From NCBI RefSeq assembly GCF_007641255.1, contig NZ_CP036259.1:4032501-4096500 (forward strand): 64,000 nt of DNA, written 5' to 3'. Source of the stretch: Sporomusa termitida. GTDB lineage: Bacteria; Bacillota; Negativicutes; Sporomusales; Sporomusaceae. Shown here piece by piece: positions 17,589 through 26,050 of this stretch (the first letter of the stretch is position 1; every line of letters starts with the position of its first letter). The notes below the pieces were generated by a model. The model had not been told where the DNA came from. It saw only the letters and a list, made by a program, of their open reading frames with translations, and did not search any database. The position numbers and the translations under genes were made by a program.

Positions 17589-18935
17589 TTATAGATGTTT
17601 ATTGCTCTGCCGCCAGATTCCCAATTGTTCAGCTGCCCTGATTAAATCCTCCCGAAACGCCGGGTGGGCAATATTGATAATACGCTCAGCCCGTTCCCAG
17701 GTAGAACGTCCTGCCAAATCAGCCACGCCCCATTCAGTCACAAGATAATGCGCCTGGGTGCGGGGATTGGTAACCACTGAGCTTAAGGGCAGATTCTTCA
17801 ATACTCTTGATTTCATTTGTCCAGTCCGTTTGTCCGTGAAGGTGGACGTAAAACAAATGAAGCTTTTTCCACCCTGTGAAAGATAGCCGCCCGTCAAAAA
17901 ATCAAGCTGTCCCCCGGTGCCGCTAAGCTGACGGCTACCGGCTGTCTCGGCTGTCACCTGACCCAAAATATCGACTTCAACACAATTATTAATTGTTACA
18001 AGGTTATCGTTTTTGGCCATAGTATGCGGGTCATTGGCGTAATCAATGGGTACCGAGATCAGGGCAGGATTGTCATTAGTCCACTCGTATAAATCCTTAC
18101 TCCCGGCGCAGAAGGAAAATACGCCTTTCCCCTTGTTAATATTTTTTAGGGTATTGGTTATTTTTCCGGCCCGCGTCATGGTCATATAAGCATCAACTAA
18201 CATCTCAGTATGCATACCTAAATTTTTTAAATCTGACTCGGCAATCATCGTCCCCACTGCATTCGGCAATGCGCCAACCCCTAATTGAATAGTAGACCCG
18301 TCTTTTATTTCCCGCATGATAAATTGCGCAATCTTCTTATCGGTATCAGAAACCTGCACCGGATTAATAACCGGCAGTTCAGGATTATCGCCTTCAACAA
18401 TATAATCTATCTCACGGATATGAATGCCCTCTTCCTGTCCGCCGGTTATAACGGGAAGTTGTTTGTTAATCTCCAGAATAACTATTTTTGCTTGTTCAGC
18501 AATGGCTTTAGATGCCGAATTGGTAAGGGAAAAATTGAAATATCCATCTGAGCTCATCGGGGCAACAGTAAACATCGCCACATCCACTTCCAGACTTTTA
18601 CGATAAAACAGCGGCATATTCCGGTAAATCATAGGGATATAATTACACAGTCCCCGGTCACTCAATTGTCGCTCATAAGCACTAAAGTGCCAACTGTTAT
18701 AACAAAAATGCTCTCGGTTGGGATCAATCTCAACGACTTCTAACGGAGTTAATCTCATACCGCCTCTAATTTTTACATCCCGCAGTTCGTCTTTGCGGGC
18801 TGCCAAAGCCTTATCCAGTAGAACAGGCTGAGACAAAACAAAGTTATAATCAACCCAGTCTCCCGCTTTAATAACCTTGACAGCTTTTTCTGCAGAAACT
18901 AATTTAGATCGATATTCCTGCAATAAATTCATCAA
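17589..18935 (-). CDS. Acetyl-CoA hydrolase/transferase family CoA-transferase
   Basis: 448 residues of the Cat1/AbfT/butyryl-CoA:acetate class. The C-terminal half shows AETAGSRQLSGTGGQLDFL (around residues 329-347), containing the family's active-site Glu region and the oxyanion-hole GxGGQ. The N-terminal half shows FTVAPMSSDGYFNFS. These enzymes move CoA between an acyl-CoA and acetate or another acid. As first structural gene of the hydroxyacid operon it would release the acid formed by the oxidoreductase without hydrolysing the thioester. GTCAT/TACCA-containing operator copies lie upstream. Confidence 0.9.
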   Translation of the reverse strand: MMNLLQEYRSKLVSAEKAVKVIKAGDWVDYNFVLSQPVLLDKALAARKDELRDVKIRGGMRLTPLEVVEIDPNREHFCYNSWHFSAYERQLSDRGLCNYIPMIYRNMPLFYRKSLEVDVAMFTVAPMSSDGYFNFSLTNSASKAIAEQAKIVILEINKQLPVITGGQEEGIHIREIDYIVEGDNPELPVINPVQVSDTDKKIAQFIMREIKDGSTIQLGVGALPNAVGTMIAESDLKNLGMHTEMLVDAYMTMTRAGKITNTLKNINKGKGVFSFCAGSKDLYEWTNDNPALISVPIDYANDPHTMAKNDNLVTINNCVEVDILGQVTAETAGSRQLSGTGGQLDFLTGGYLSQGGKSFICFTSTFTDKRTGQMKSRVLKNLPLSSVVTNPRTQAHYLVTEWGVADLAGRSTWERAERIINIAHPAFREDLIRAAEQLGIWRQSNKHL

Positions 18936-19117
18936 ATCTCCCCCACTAAGATACTCACTGCTGCTAAAGTTCCTAATGAAATTACAGAGCTATTAATAAG
19001 TGCGTCTTTAAAAAGTATTCTTAAACAGCCTTGTTGTGCTTAAAATGGCAAACCAGTTATGTAATTATATTTTTAATATTTTGAATTTTTAAAAAAGTTT
19101 TAGGAGGAAATGGTCGG

Positions 19118-19131
19118 ACTGGTATGACAAG
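19118..19131. promoter_or_regulatory. Candidate GntR/FadR-type operator, copy 1
   Basis: ACTGGTATGACAAG contains the FCD-subfamily core GT-N3-AC (GTATGAC). The same 14 bases recur at 19185-19198 and nearly so at 20036-20049. Confidence 0.5.
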
Positions 19132-19175
19132 ATAAGCACAAAACTCTTATATCTAATAAAGAGCTGCGTACCATA

Positions 19176-19198
19176 ACTGGTATTACTGGTATGACAAG
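19176..19198. promoter_or_regulatory. Candidate GntR/FadR-type operator, copy 2 (double site)
   Basis: Two tandem GT-N3-AC cores (GTATTAC then GTATGAC) lie within 23 bases, overlapping the likely -35 box of the hydroxyacid operon. That placement favours repression. Confidence 0.55.
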
Positions 19199-19268
19199 TT
19201 GGCTATAATAATGTGCTGAATCAACCCCTAAAGTAACCTGAACCTCCTTCCCGCTGCCATCATTCATT

Positions 19269-20005
19269 CTACTCATTATTAAAAATTTTTTCACCCGAGA
19301 AATTCCCGAACCATTCTGTTACTTCTGCCAAATGCGCTTGCATCAATTTTTCAGCATCCTCCGGATCACGGTTTTTAAGCGCATTAAGTAACTCCCCGTG
19401 GGCTGTAAAGACTCGCTGGGGAGTCCCTGGCCGCTCATAAAACAGGGAACAAAGCCAGCAAACAAGTTAAGTAAAGGCCACATCATAATGACAAGCACAG
19501 GATTGCCGGTGGCTTCTGCCAAACGACTATGAAACCTTTTGTCAGCTTGAAGATATTTTTCGGGAAAATCTAAAAATTTGACCATATCACGGCAATCTTG
19601 CTCCAGCTTAACAATTTGCGCTTCAGTGACATTAAGACTAGCTACTTTGGCAACCTCGGGTTCAATAATTGCCCTGGCCTGCATTAGGTTTCCTAATGTA
19701 ATTGATCCATCTCTCATTAAGCGCTGCACAGGCTCAATGACGGTTCGCAGCCCTGGTTTTCTAATATAGGCGCCTTTGCCCTGAACCATGGTTATTAACC
19801 CTTGTGATTCAACGACTCTTAGCGCCTCCCGCAATATCGAACGACTTACACCGAGTTGTTCTCCGAGTTCACGTTCTGACGGCAACTTATCACCTGCACT
19901 CAGAATCCCACTATCAATAAATGTACGCAAACGCTCTACAGTAACATCAAAAATATTACCACGCAACATGCCTTCTCTGTCGTGGAACAGGTGATTAGTA
20001 CCCAT
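19269..20005 (-). pseudogene. FadR-family GntR regulator with an apparent 1-base frameshift
   Basis: Reading from the ATG at 20005, residues 1-75 are a GntR winged helix (GDKLPSERELGEQLGVSRS, then ILREALRVVESQGLI) and the rest starts an FCD ligand domain (RAIIEPEVAKVASL, FHSRLAEATGNP). After LLNLFAGF the frame breaks and ends at 19343 with unrelated residues. One base over, the expected FCD ending appears: LFYERPGTPQRVFTAHGELL, then LKNRDPEDAEKLMQAHLAEV, stopping at 19269-19271. The lost base maps to the CCC run at about 19445-19447. It is either a real inactivating mutation or an assembly error in a short homopolymer. The intact protein would be about 245 residues and the natural repressor of the CoA-transferase operon. 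Confidence 0.8.
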
Positions 20006-20337
20006 TAAACCGCCCTTTCACAGTGGTCCTGTATTACTGGTATGACAGGATATTTCATGCCAGACACATTGTGTAAGTATTCTGTGTTTTCAGTTTAATG
20101 TACTAAACCCGATCTGTCAATCTTTTTTTTTTGGAGGCTCTGTCACAACTTATGGTCGAAATTATTTATTTGGGAGCAGAGCTAATAATTCTCGCTCAAT
20201 TGTTATATTTAGCTCGCTTTTATGAAAGATTGAGAATCACTCCGCTTCTTCGCTTAACGCTTATTATGTTCATGTTATAAACAATTATTATATATAACCT
20301 CGTGGTAAGGGAGATCCTCTGTAAATGCATAAACTTA
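20006..20337. other. Intergenic region upstream of the GntR regulator
   Basis: Apart from the operator copy at 20032-20049, which carries a CCTGT/ACAGG outer inverted repeat, I see only AT-rich sequence with no gene, RNA or repeat. Confidence 0.5.
20032..20049. promoter_or_regulatory. Candidate GntR/FadR-type operator, copy 3 (autoregulation)
   Basis: TATTACTGGTATGACA at 20032-20047 is identical to 19181-19196. It lies about 30-45 bases upstream of the regulator start codon, as expected for autoregulation. Confidence 0.55.
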
Positions 20338-20823
20338 CTATAAAAAATATACATAATCTATGAGTTCACCAATAAAATCTGCAATGTTTTGATTCTTCTT
20401 TTTTTGATATATTGTGAACCCAACACTCTCATACATTCGTTGCGCAGGGATTAGGTCATCATTCGTGGTTACAATGATTTTTCTCACATCATTTTGGGCG
20501 ATTCTATTGACCGCTGCTTGCAGCTGTATTTTACCATAACCATTGCTTTTATGTTTTGAAGCAATGCAGTTATGGCCAATTTCCGCATACTTAGGCATGT
20601 TTCTCGGGTCCCAGGAAATAAAGCCGATGGCTTCCTCGTTTAGTGTTGTGATAAACCCATATTTATCTGCAATTTGCAAATTGCCAAAGAAAAAGTTGTC
20701 AAAAACTTGCCAGTCAGAATTATAACTTTGTTCATATCTGCAATCAAATGAATACGCATCTTTCAATAATTCAAAGAGTATTCCTCGATTAAAGCCGCTC
20801 ACTTTTTTAAATTCAATACCCAT
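20338..20823 (-). CDS. GNAT-family N-acetyltransferase
   Basis: 161 residues. The acetyl-CoA binding core is visible: NEEAIGFISWDPRNMPKYAEIGHNCI (beta4 region) and KSNGYGKIQLQAAVNRI (motif A, the Q/RxxGxG/A variant), then ARRMYESVGF-like AQRMYESVGFTIY near residue 135. The substrate is unknown. It stands alone on the minus strand between the hydroxyacid regulator and the DapF-like gene. Confidence 0.82.
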   Translation of the reverse strand: MGIEFKKVSGFNRGILFELLKDAYSFDCRYEQSYNSDWQVFDNFFFGNLQIADKYGFITTLNEEAIGFISWDPRNMPKYAEIGHNCIASKHKSNGYGKIQLQAAVNRIAQNDVRKIIVTTNDDLIPAQRMYESVGFTIYQKKKNQNIADFIGELIDYVYFL

Positions 20824-20997
20824 GCTCTAATAACCCCCATTTCTTACTAACTATAAATGATTAAAAACAGGTCCCAATAATTCCAAAAGGAAAAAAACAG
20901 AGACGACTGCGTCGTATCCATAGAGCTCAGAACCCTGTCCTGCTGGTCCATAGCTCCTCAGAGAAAAAGCCGCGGCCAACCGGGCTGACTGAGCCTG

Positions 20998-21780
20998 TCA
21001 TAAGAATGTGTCCGCTGGGCCGGATATCGATTTTAATAATTCCCCCGGCATATGGACATTAATTTCATTATCAACCAGCCCGAGTTTGTAGGCCGCACTG
21101 GCGGCCGCACAACTGCTGCTGCCGGAGGCCAGGGTATAGCCGGCCCCGCGTTCCCAGATTTCAATCCGGATATTATTGCGGTCCAGCACTTGCAGGAACT
21201 GAACATTAATCCGGTTAGGAAATAAACTATGGGTTTCAATTAGAGGTCCCAGCTTCGCGGCGGTCGCCGGTGAGGGTTCAGCCAGTACTACGCAATGCGG
21301 GTTGCCAATCGACACACAGGTAACAGCTAAAGGCCGGCCCTCAATCACCAGTTCTTCATTAACTACCGCTCTTGCCGGTCCGGTGACCGGAATACTCTCA
21401 CTCTGGAAGGTTACCGTCCCCATATCGATCCGGATCTGTCCGCCCCGGTCATCGAGCAACTCGACATGAACACGGCCGCCCCGCGTCTCCAGGCTAAATT
21501 CCCGGGTTGTTATATAGCCGGCATCTACGAGATAGCGGGAAAAAATTCTAACCCCATTGCCGCTCTTTTCAGCCTCGCTGCCATCAGGGTTCAGTATCTG
21601 TAAACGAATTGCGCTACCCTCAAAGAAGGGGCCGGCCAGAATCCCGTCGGAGCCAATCCCGAAATGACGGTGGCAGATCAGCCGGATGTTTGCCGCCGTC
21701 AGGTCAACCCCGGCCTTATGGGGATCAATCACTATATAGTCATTCCCCAAGGCATGATATTTGTAAAAATGAAAATTCAT
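20998..21780 (-). CDS. DapF-fold epimerase homologue lacking both catalytic cysteines
   Basis: 260 residues, the normal DapF length, with typical opening FYKYHALGNDYIVID and RHFGIGSDGIL. In diaminopimelate epimerase two cysteines (Cys73 and Cys217 in the Haemophilus enzyme) act as the acid/base pair. Here the first motif reads EKSGNGVR (Ser73, codon AGC) and the second reads ERGAGYTLASGSSS (Ser219, codon TCC). The Glu of GAGET is Tyr215. The fold-defining glycines are kept, so this is not decay by random mutation. It probably catalyses another reaction (isomerase, a different epimerase) or is non-catalytic. The true dapF should be elsewhere. The LysR gene is divergent from it. AGGGGGG-type RBS precedes the ATG. 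Confidence 0.85.
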   Translation of the reverse strand: MNFHFYKYHALGNDYIVIDPHKAGVDLTAANIRLICHRHFGIGSDGILAGPFFEGSAIRLQILNPDGSEAEKSGNGVRIFSRYLVDAGYITTREFSLETRGGRVHVELLDDRGGQIRIDMGTVTFQSESIPVTGPARAVVNEELVIEGRPLAVTCVSIGNPHCVVLAEPSPATAAKLGPLIETHSLFPNRINVQFLQVLDRNNIRIEIWERGAGYTLASGSSSCAAASAAYKLGLVDNEINVHMPGELLKSISGPADTFL

Positions 21781-22097
21781 CAGCTTTCCCCCCTGTTGTT
21801 AATGCTGCAGTTAACAGCCGGCCCCAACGATCTTTATCGGGGTTTCTATATGTTTCTTCATAGTATGCCGGGTATCCTGTTAAACCAGCATTACAGGCTT
21901 CTGGCAATATTGCAGCTTGCCGGCATAATTGACCTTGTATTTTTGTTGCTGTTTAAGTTATAATTATTGTTAATAATAGTAATATGCTGTGAGCCGACCA
22001 GACAACCGGAGGCCCTTCTGCACTTATGTGCAGGCGGGTCTTTTCTGTTTATGGTTGGCCGCTGTAGAATAAAGGCAGGCTGAGGAGGAGGCTGATT
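21781..22097. other. Divergent intergenic region between the DapF-like gene and the LysR regulator
   Basis: It contains a hairpin, CTGCAC/GTGCAG with GGCCC/GGG extensions, at about 22008-22044, followed by TCTTTTCTGTTT on the plus strand, and the LysR ribosome binding site. No convincing gene was found. Confidence 0.5.
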
Positions 22098-23006
22098 ATG
22101 CGTTTAGAGCAATTACGTCACATCATTGAGGTTGCCCATTGCAAATCCATATCCCTTGCCGCAGAACGGGCCTTTATTTCCCAGCCGGCGCTAAGTGCTT
22201 CCATCACCAAGTTAGAGGTTGAATTGGGGATTAGTCTCTTTAAACGCACGAACCAGGGAGTATATCCGACCGAATTAGGTGAATCGGTGATCGAAAAAGC
22301 GCTGGAAATTGTAGACAAAATCGAAGAACTAAAAGAAATTACCAAAACGAATGCCCTGGCCTTGCATGGTACGATTAATGTCGCCGCCGACCCCAGTATC
22401 TGCAACACAATCATGGTCAACGCCTTAACCACCTTCAAATACCGGCATCCTAATGTTCATGTCATGCTGAAAGTAGGCGAATCCAACAATATTCTCCATG
22501 ATGTGCAGGCCGGGAAAATCGATTTCAGCATTATCCTTAAAACCGATGAGCTGATTCAAACCAAAAACATTCATATAAAAGAGTTATTCCAGGACGACTT
22601 TATTATTCTTGCCGGGAAAAACTCACCCCTGGCAATAAAAAAAGCTGTATCCCTGGATACAGCTTTGCAGCAGCCCTTAGTGCTATATAATACCCAGTAT
22701 GTGACTAACTGCGGCCTGTCGGAACTGTTAAGCAAACACGGGTTGTTAAACATAGCCTATCGTTTTGACGATTTTAAAATAATAGAAACCGTTGTGGCCT
22801 CAAGTACCTGCATTGCTTTTGCCCCCAAATTCATGTCCGACTATTATCGCCAAATCGGTTCCATCATCCCCATACCTATCAATAATAACCCGGTTAAAGC
22901 AGCGTTCGTCATTATCCGGTCCCGCAACCATCATTTGTCACTTGTTGAAAAAGAATTTATCAATACGGTTAAATCCTTGTGCTCCATGTGCGAGTTTATG
23001 GCCTAA
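22098..23006 (+). CDS. LysR-family transcriptional regulator
   Basis: 302 residues. The N-terminal helix-turn-helix is standard (MRLEQLRHIIEVAHCKSISL, SQPALSASITKLEVELGISL then FKRTNQGVYPTELG). The remainder is a LysR substrate-binding domain starting near residue 90 (LHGTINVAADPS). AGGAGGAGG precedes the ATG. It is divergent from the DapF-like gene and convergent with the Tau-type ABC operon; either could be its target. The effector is unknown. Confidence 0.92.
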   Translation: MRLEQLRHIIEVAHCKSISLAAERAFISQPALSASITKLEVELGISLFKRTNQGVYPTELGESVIEKALEIVDKIEELKEITKTNALALHGTINVAADPSICNTIMVNALTTFKYRHPNVHVMLKVGESNNILHDVQAGKIDFSIILKTDELIQTKNIHIKELFQDDFIILAGKNSPLAIKKAVSLDTALQQPLVLYNTQYVTNCGLSELLSKHGLLNIAYRFDDFKIIETVVASSTCIAFAPKFMSDYYRQIGSIIPIPINNNPVKAAFVIIRSRNHHLSLVEKEFINTVKSLCSMCEFMA

Positions 23007-23101
23007 ACTGTCTGAGCTTCGGGAGGTAGCCGCAATAGTAAATAAATTCCGGGATTACCGGCAATAAACAGGAGCCGGCAATGAGCCCGGCAAACAACAG
23101 G

Positions 23102-23917
23102 TCAGCTATGTATCTGCCCAATCAGAAACTGGCGCATATCATTAAACTCTTTCGCCGACCGCAGCCGGCTAAAGGCTTGTTCCGGTCTGCGCAGCAGCGG
23201 ATTGGGAAAATCGTTTACGATGCGGCCGGGATTAGGCTGCATAATGATAATCCGCTTAGCCAGCAACAGGGCTTCATCCACATCATGGGTAATAAACAAC
23301 AGGCATTTACGGGTCTTGTGCCAAATATCATACAGATTTTTTTGCATGGTCTCCCGGGTAAAGGCATCCAGGGCACTGAATGGTTCATCCAGTAAGATCA
23401 TCCGGGGATCGGTGGCCAGCGTCCGGGCAATGGCCGCCCGCTGCTTCATCCCCCCTGACAGCTGAAAGGGCAGGAGCTTGGCAAAGCCGTCCAGTCCAAC
23501 CAACTGGAGATAATGGGCAACCAGCTCCTTACGCTGCTCTTTGCCTACCTGTTTCATTTTTAACCCGAACTCAATATTCTTCTCAATGCTTAACCACGGA
23601 AACAGGTTAGGATGCTGAAAAACCACCCCCACCTGCGGGTCCGGCTTGCTGTGTATATTACCGTCCACGGTAATTGTACCGGTTGTCGGCTGCAGAAACC
23701 CGGCAATAATGTTAAGTAACGAAGACTTGCCGCAGCCGGACGGCCCCAGTACACAAACAAAATCATCCCCGCTAAGCTCCAGGTTGATGTCTGCCAAGGC
23801 CTGAATATGTGCTGCCGACTGAGAGTAGCGCAAGCTAATGCCAGCCAGCTGAATCACCGGCTGCCCGGCCGGGAAATCAGTTGTCCGCTGCAGTAGGCTT
23901 TGCTCATTGCCAGGCAT
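23102..23917 (-). CDS. ABC transporter ATP-binding protein, TauB/SsuB type
   Basis: 271 residues. Walker A LGPSGCGKSS (about 57-66), signature LSGGMKQRAAIARTLATDP, Walker B MILLDEPFSALD and the switch histidine in LLFITHDVDEALLLA are all present. FQHPNLFPWLSIEKNIEFGL is typical of the nitrate/sulfonate/taurine group. It is the third gene of a permease-binding protein-ATPase operon. Confidence 0.93.
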   Translation of the reverse strand: MPGNEQSLLQRTTDFPAGQPVIQLAGISLRYSQSAAHIQALADINLELSGDDFVCVLGPSGCGKSSLLNIIAGFLQPTTGTITVDGNIHSKPDPQVGVVFQHPNLFPWLSIEKNIEFGLKMKQVGKEQRKELVAHYLQLVGLDGFAKLLPFQLSGGMKQRAAIARTLATDPRMILLDEPFSALDAFTRETMQKNLYDIWHKTRKCLLFITHDVDEALLLAKRIIIMQPNPGRIVNDFPNPLLRRPEQAFSRLRSAKEFNDMRQFLIGQIHS

Positions 23918-23928
23918 CGTAATCCCTC

Positions 23929-24987
23929 CTATTTGTTCCCCTCATACAGATCATTGCGAATAGCCTTCTGGTATATTGTTAAATCAGGGGCATTTGTGAT
24001 CGTCTTTTGTTCAACCAGAAAATCAGCGGTACTTTTTAACAATTGCGCAAATTCACCAGGCTGACCAGGCGTTCCCAAATACTTAGCCTCGGTTTGCTGG
24101 GCAGCATCCAAAACAATGATCTCATTCATAGCCTTCAGGCTTTCTTCTGCCGATAACCCCAATTCTTTCGCCAAGGCTTTTGCTGACTCTTGCGGATGGT
24201 CCCGGTAATAATGCACTGCTTCATCAAGTACGGCAATATAGCCTTTTACGACATGGGGATATTGCTTGACAAACTCCGTGTAGACAATACCAAATTCGCC
24301 GGTTAGCCCCCCTTTATCGGCTACATCTTTAGAGGTAATAATGACCTTGCCGCCGCCGGCGATCAACTGGGCCTGCGTCGGCTGCCAAACATAACCGCCG
24401 GCAATATCGCCTCTGTGCCAGGCAGCCAGTAAATCCGGCATTTGCATATCCAGTATCGTTATCTCAGCCGGGTTAACCCCCTGCTGTTTCAACGCCGTCA
24501 ATAGACTAAAATGGGACGTAGACCCAAAGGCGGTGGCAATTTTCTTCCCTTTTAGGTCCTGGAGACTGTTAATCCCGGCGTCTTGCTTGACCACCAGCGC
24601 TTCACTCACACCGATTACGTCATGTAAATAATACACCTGGTACGGCAGGCCTTTGGCAATACCGGCAGTGCCCGGCGGTGTGCCGATTAACCCAAAATCA
24701 ATAGAGCCGCTGGCAATCGCCGTATTGATATCCCGCCCGGAGTCGAACTTCAGCCACGAAATTTTAACATCGGGGAACTTCTTTTCCGCCAACCCCAGCG
24801 CTTTCGCCAGCAATTCGCCATTCGGGCTCACCTGGTAGCCAATGCGGATCTCTTTAGGCAGGGTCTCCTTGCCTGCGGGGGCCGCAGCCTGCTTGTTATC
24901 ACCGCTGTTTGAACAGCCGGCAAGCATCAGCAGGACCCCTGCCAACATTAGAATCAATAAACTCTGCCATCTTTTTTTAATATACAT
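23929..24987 (-). CDS. Taurine/sulfonate-type ABC substrate-binding lipoprotein (TauA-like)
   Basis: About 352 residues. A lipoprotein signal with lipobox LMLAGC lies at about residues 19-24, so the protein is membrane-anchored outside the cytoplasm. The mature domain resembles TauA: EIRIGYQVSPNGELLAKALG, FGSTSHFSLLTALKQQGV and AAWHRGDIAGGYVWQPTQ are characteristic. I chose the ATG at 24987, seven bases after GGAAAGGAAA; a GTG two codons upstream is possible. The ligand is probably a sulfonate such as taurine, but this family also covers other small anions. Confidence 0.9.
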   Translation of the reverse strand: MYIKKRWQSLLILMLAGVLLMLAGCSNSGDNKQAAAPAGKETLPKEIRIGYQVSPNGELLAKALGLAEKKFPDVKISWLKFDSGRDINTAIASGSIDFGLIGTPPGTAGIAKGLPYQVYYLHDVIGVSEALVVKQDAGINSLQDLKGKKIATAFGSTSHFSLLTALKQQGVNPAEITILDMQMPDLLAAWHRGDIAGGYVWQPTQAQLIAGGGKVIITSKDVADKGGLTGEFGIVYTEFVKQYPHVVKGYIAVLDEAVHYYRDHPQESAKALAKELGLSAEESLKAMNEIIVLDAAQQTEAKYLGTPGQPGEFAQLLKSTADFLVEQKTITNAPDLTIYQKAIRNDLYEGNK

Positions 24988-25032
24988 AATCACTTTCCTT
25001 TCCAGCGTAACGCTGAGACAAATTATACAAAA

Positions 25033-25845
25033 TTATTCCTTACCAACCCACGGTGAAGTGCGCCGCAGCACCGCCCGGATGCAGCTGTCCAGCAAGATGG
25101 CTATCACCCCCATTATGATAATCCCCACATAAATAATGTCATTGCGCAGAAACTTGCTGGCATCCAGCACCATCCAGCCAACCCCGGAAATGGCGGCTAC
25201 CATCTCGGCGGCTACCAGGGTTGAATACGCCACGCCGACAGAGGTTCGTAACCCTGTCAGTAGATCTGGCAAACACGATGGGAAAACAACATAAACAAGC
25301 AATCGCCAATTCGCTGCTCCCAGGGATCTCGCCCCATTGATTCGATCTCCCGGTATACACTGCACACTATATACCCCGGCAATAAACAGGGGCGGAAAGG
25401 CGCTTAAAAACAGGAGCGCCACCTTGGAAACATCGGTAATGCCAAACCACAACACCAGCAGGGTATAGTATGCCAGCGGCGGCAGCGGGCGATAAAACTC
25501 AATAAAGGGATCAAATAATGCCATCAGCAGTCGTGAACTGCCGCAAAGAAGCCCCAGCGGTATCGCTGTCGCCAAAGCCAGGACCAGCGCCAGAAACAGC
25601 CGCTGCAGGCTTGCCAGGATATGATAATACAGGCTGTGGCCTTTGTAGCCTTCCCGGAGAATATCGGTAAAAGCAGCCCACACCTGCTCCGGCGACGGTA
25701 CAAAAACCGGATTAAACAGCTGAAAGCGGCTGCCTATTTCCCAAAATCCCAAAACAACCGCTACAGCCAAAACAGATACTCCTTTATACAGCCACGCCTG
25801 GGGCAATACCAGTCTGTTTATCAGTGAAGCCTTGTTTCTTTGCAT
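25033..25845 (-). CDS. ABC transporter permease, TauC/SsuC type
   Basis: 270 residues, about six membrane segments, with the EAA-loop region SLGAANWRLLVYVVFPSCLPDLLTGLR that contacts the ATPase. FWEIGSRFQLFNPVFVPSPEQVW is the usual N-terminal pattern of SsuC/TauC. It is the first gene of the operon and is followed by the TauA-like binding protein. Confidence 0.92.
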   Translation of the reverse strand: MQRNKASLINRLVLPQAWLYKGVSVLAVAVVLGFWEIGSRFQLFNPVFVPSPEQVWAAFTDILREGYKGHSLYYHILASLQRLFLALVLALATAIPLGLLCGSSRLLMALFDPFIEFYRPLPPLAYYTLLVLWFGITDVSKVALLFLSAFPPLFIAGVYSVQCIPGDRINGARSLGAANWRLLVYVVFPSCLPDLLTGLRTSVGVAYSTLVAAEMVAAISGVGWMVLDASKFLRNDIIYVGIIIMGVIAILLDSCIRAVLRRTSPWVGKE

Positions 25846-26050
25846 TCTCTACCATCCCTTGTTAAAGCTTTTCCCAGACTGTCCCGGATACAATAGAAAA
25901 GACCTTCAGCATATTGCACTTTGCACAATATAAGAAGGCCTCCGGTCATCCAGTCAGCTTACTTATGATTTCTTTATAAAATATACTTTTCCCTGTCAGC
26001 CGTCAGCAGGTTGCCTCCCGTATTCCGGGTCAGACCTATGGCTGGTGCAA

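Larger units (their letters stand above)
18936..19268. other. Intergenic promoter/operator region of the hydroxyacid operon
   Basis: No credible gene. On the minus strand a possible promoter, TTGTCA (19197-19192) and TATGGT (19175-19170) with 16 bases between, overlaps the operator at 19176-19198. A second operator copy lies at 19118-19131. The rest is AT-rich leader. Confidence 0.5.

Noticed and set aside
19100-19294. 64-codon minus-strand frame between the CoA-transferase and GntR genes
   Set aside because: It covers the operator copies; the start of this stretch is really the out-of-frame end of the GntR gene.
21664-21963. Plus-strand frame with a hydrophobic end upstream of the LysR gene
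   Set aside because: It starts inside the DapF-like gene on the other strand and has no RBS; the hydrophobic end is likely chance.
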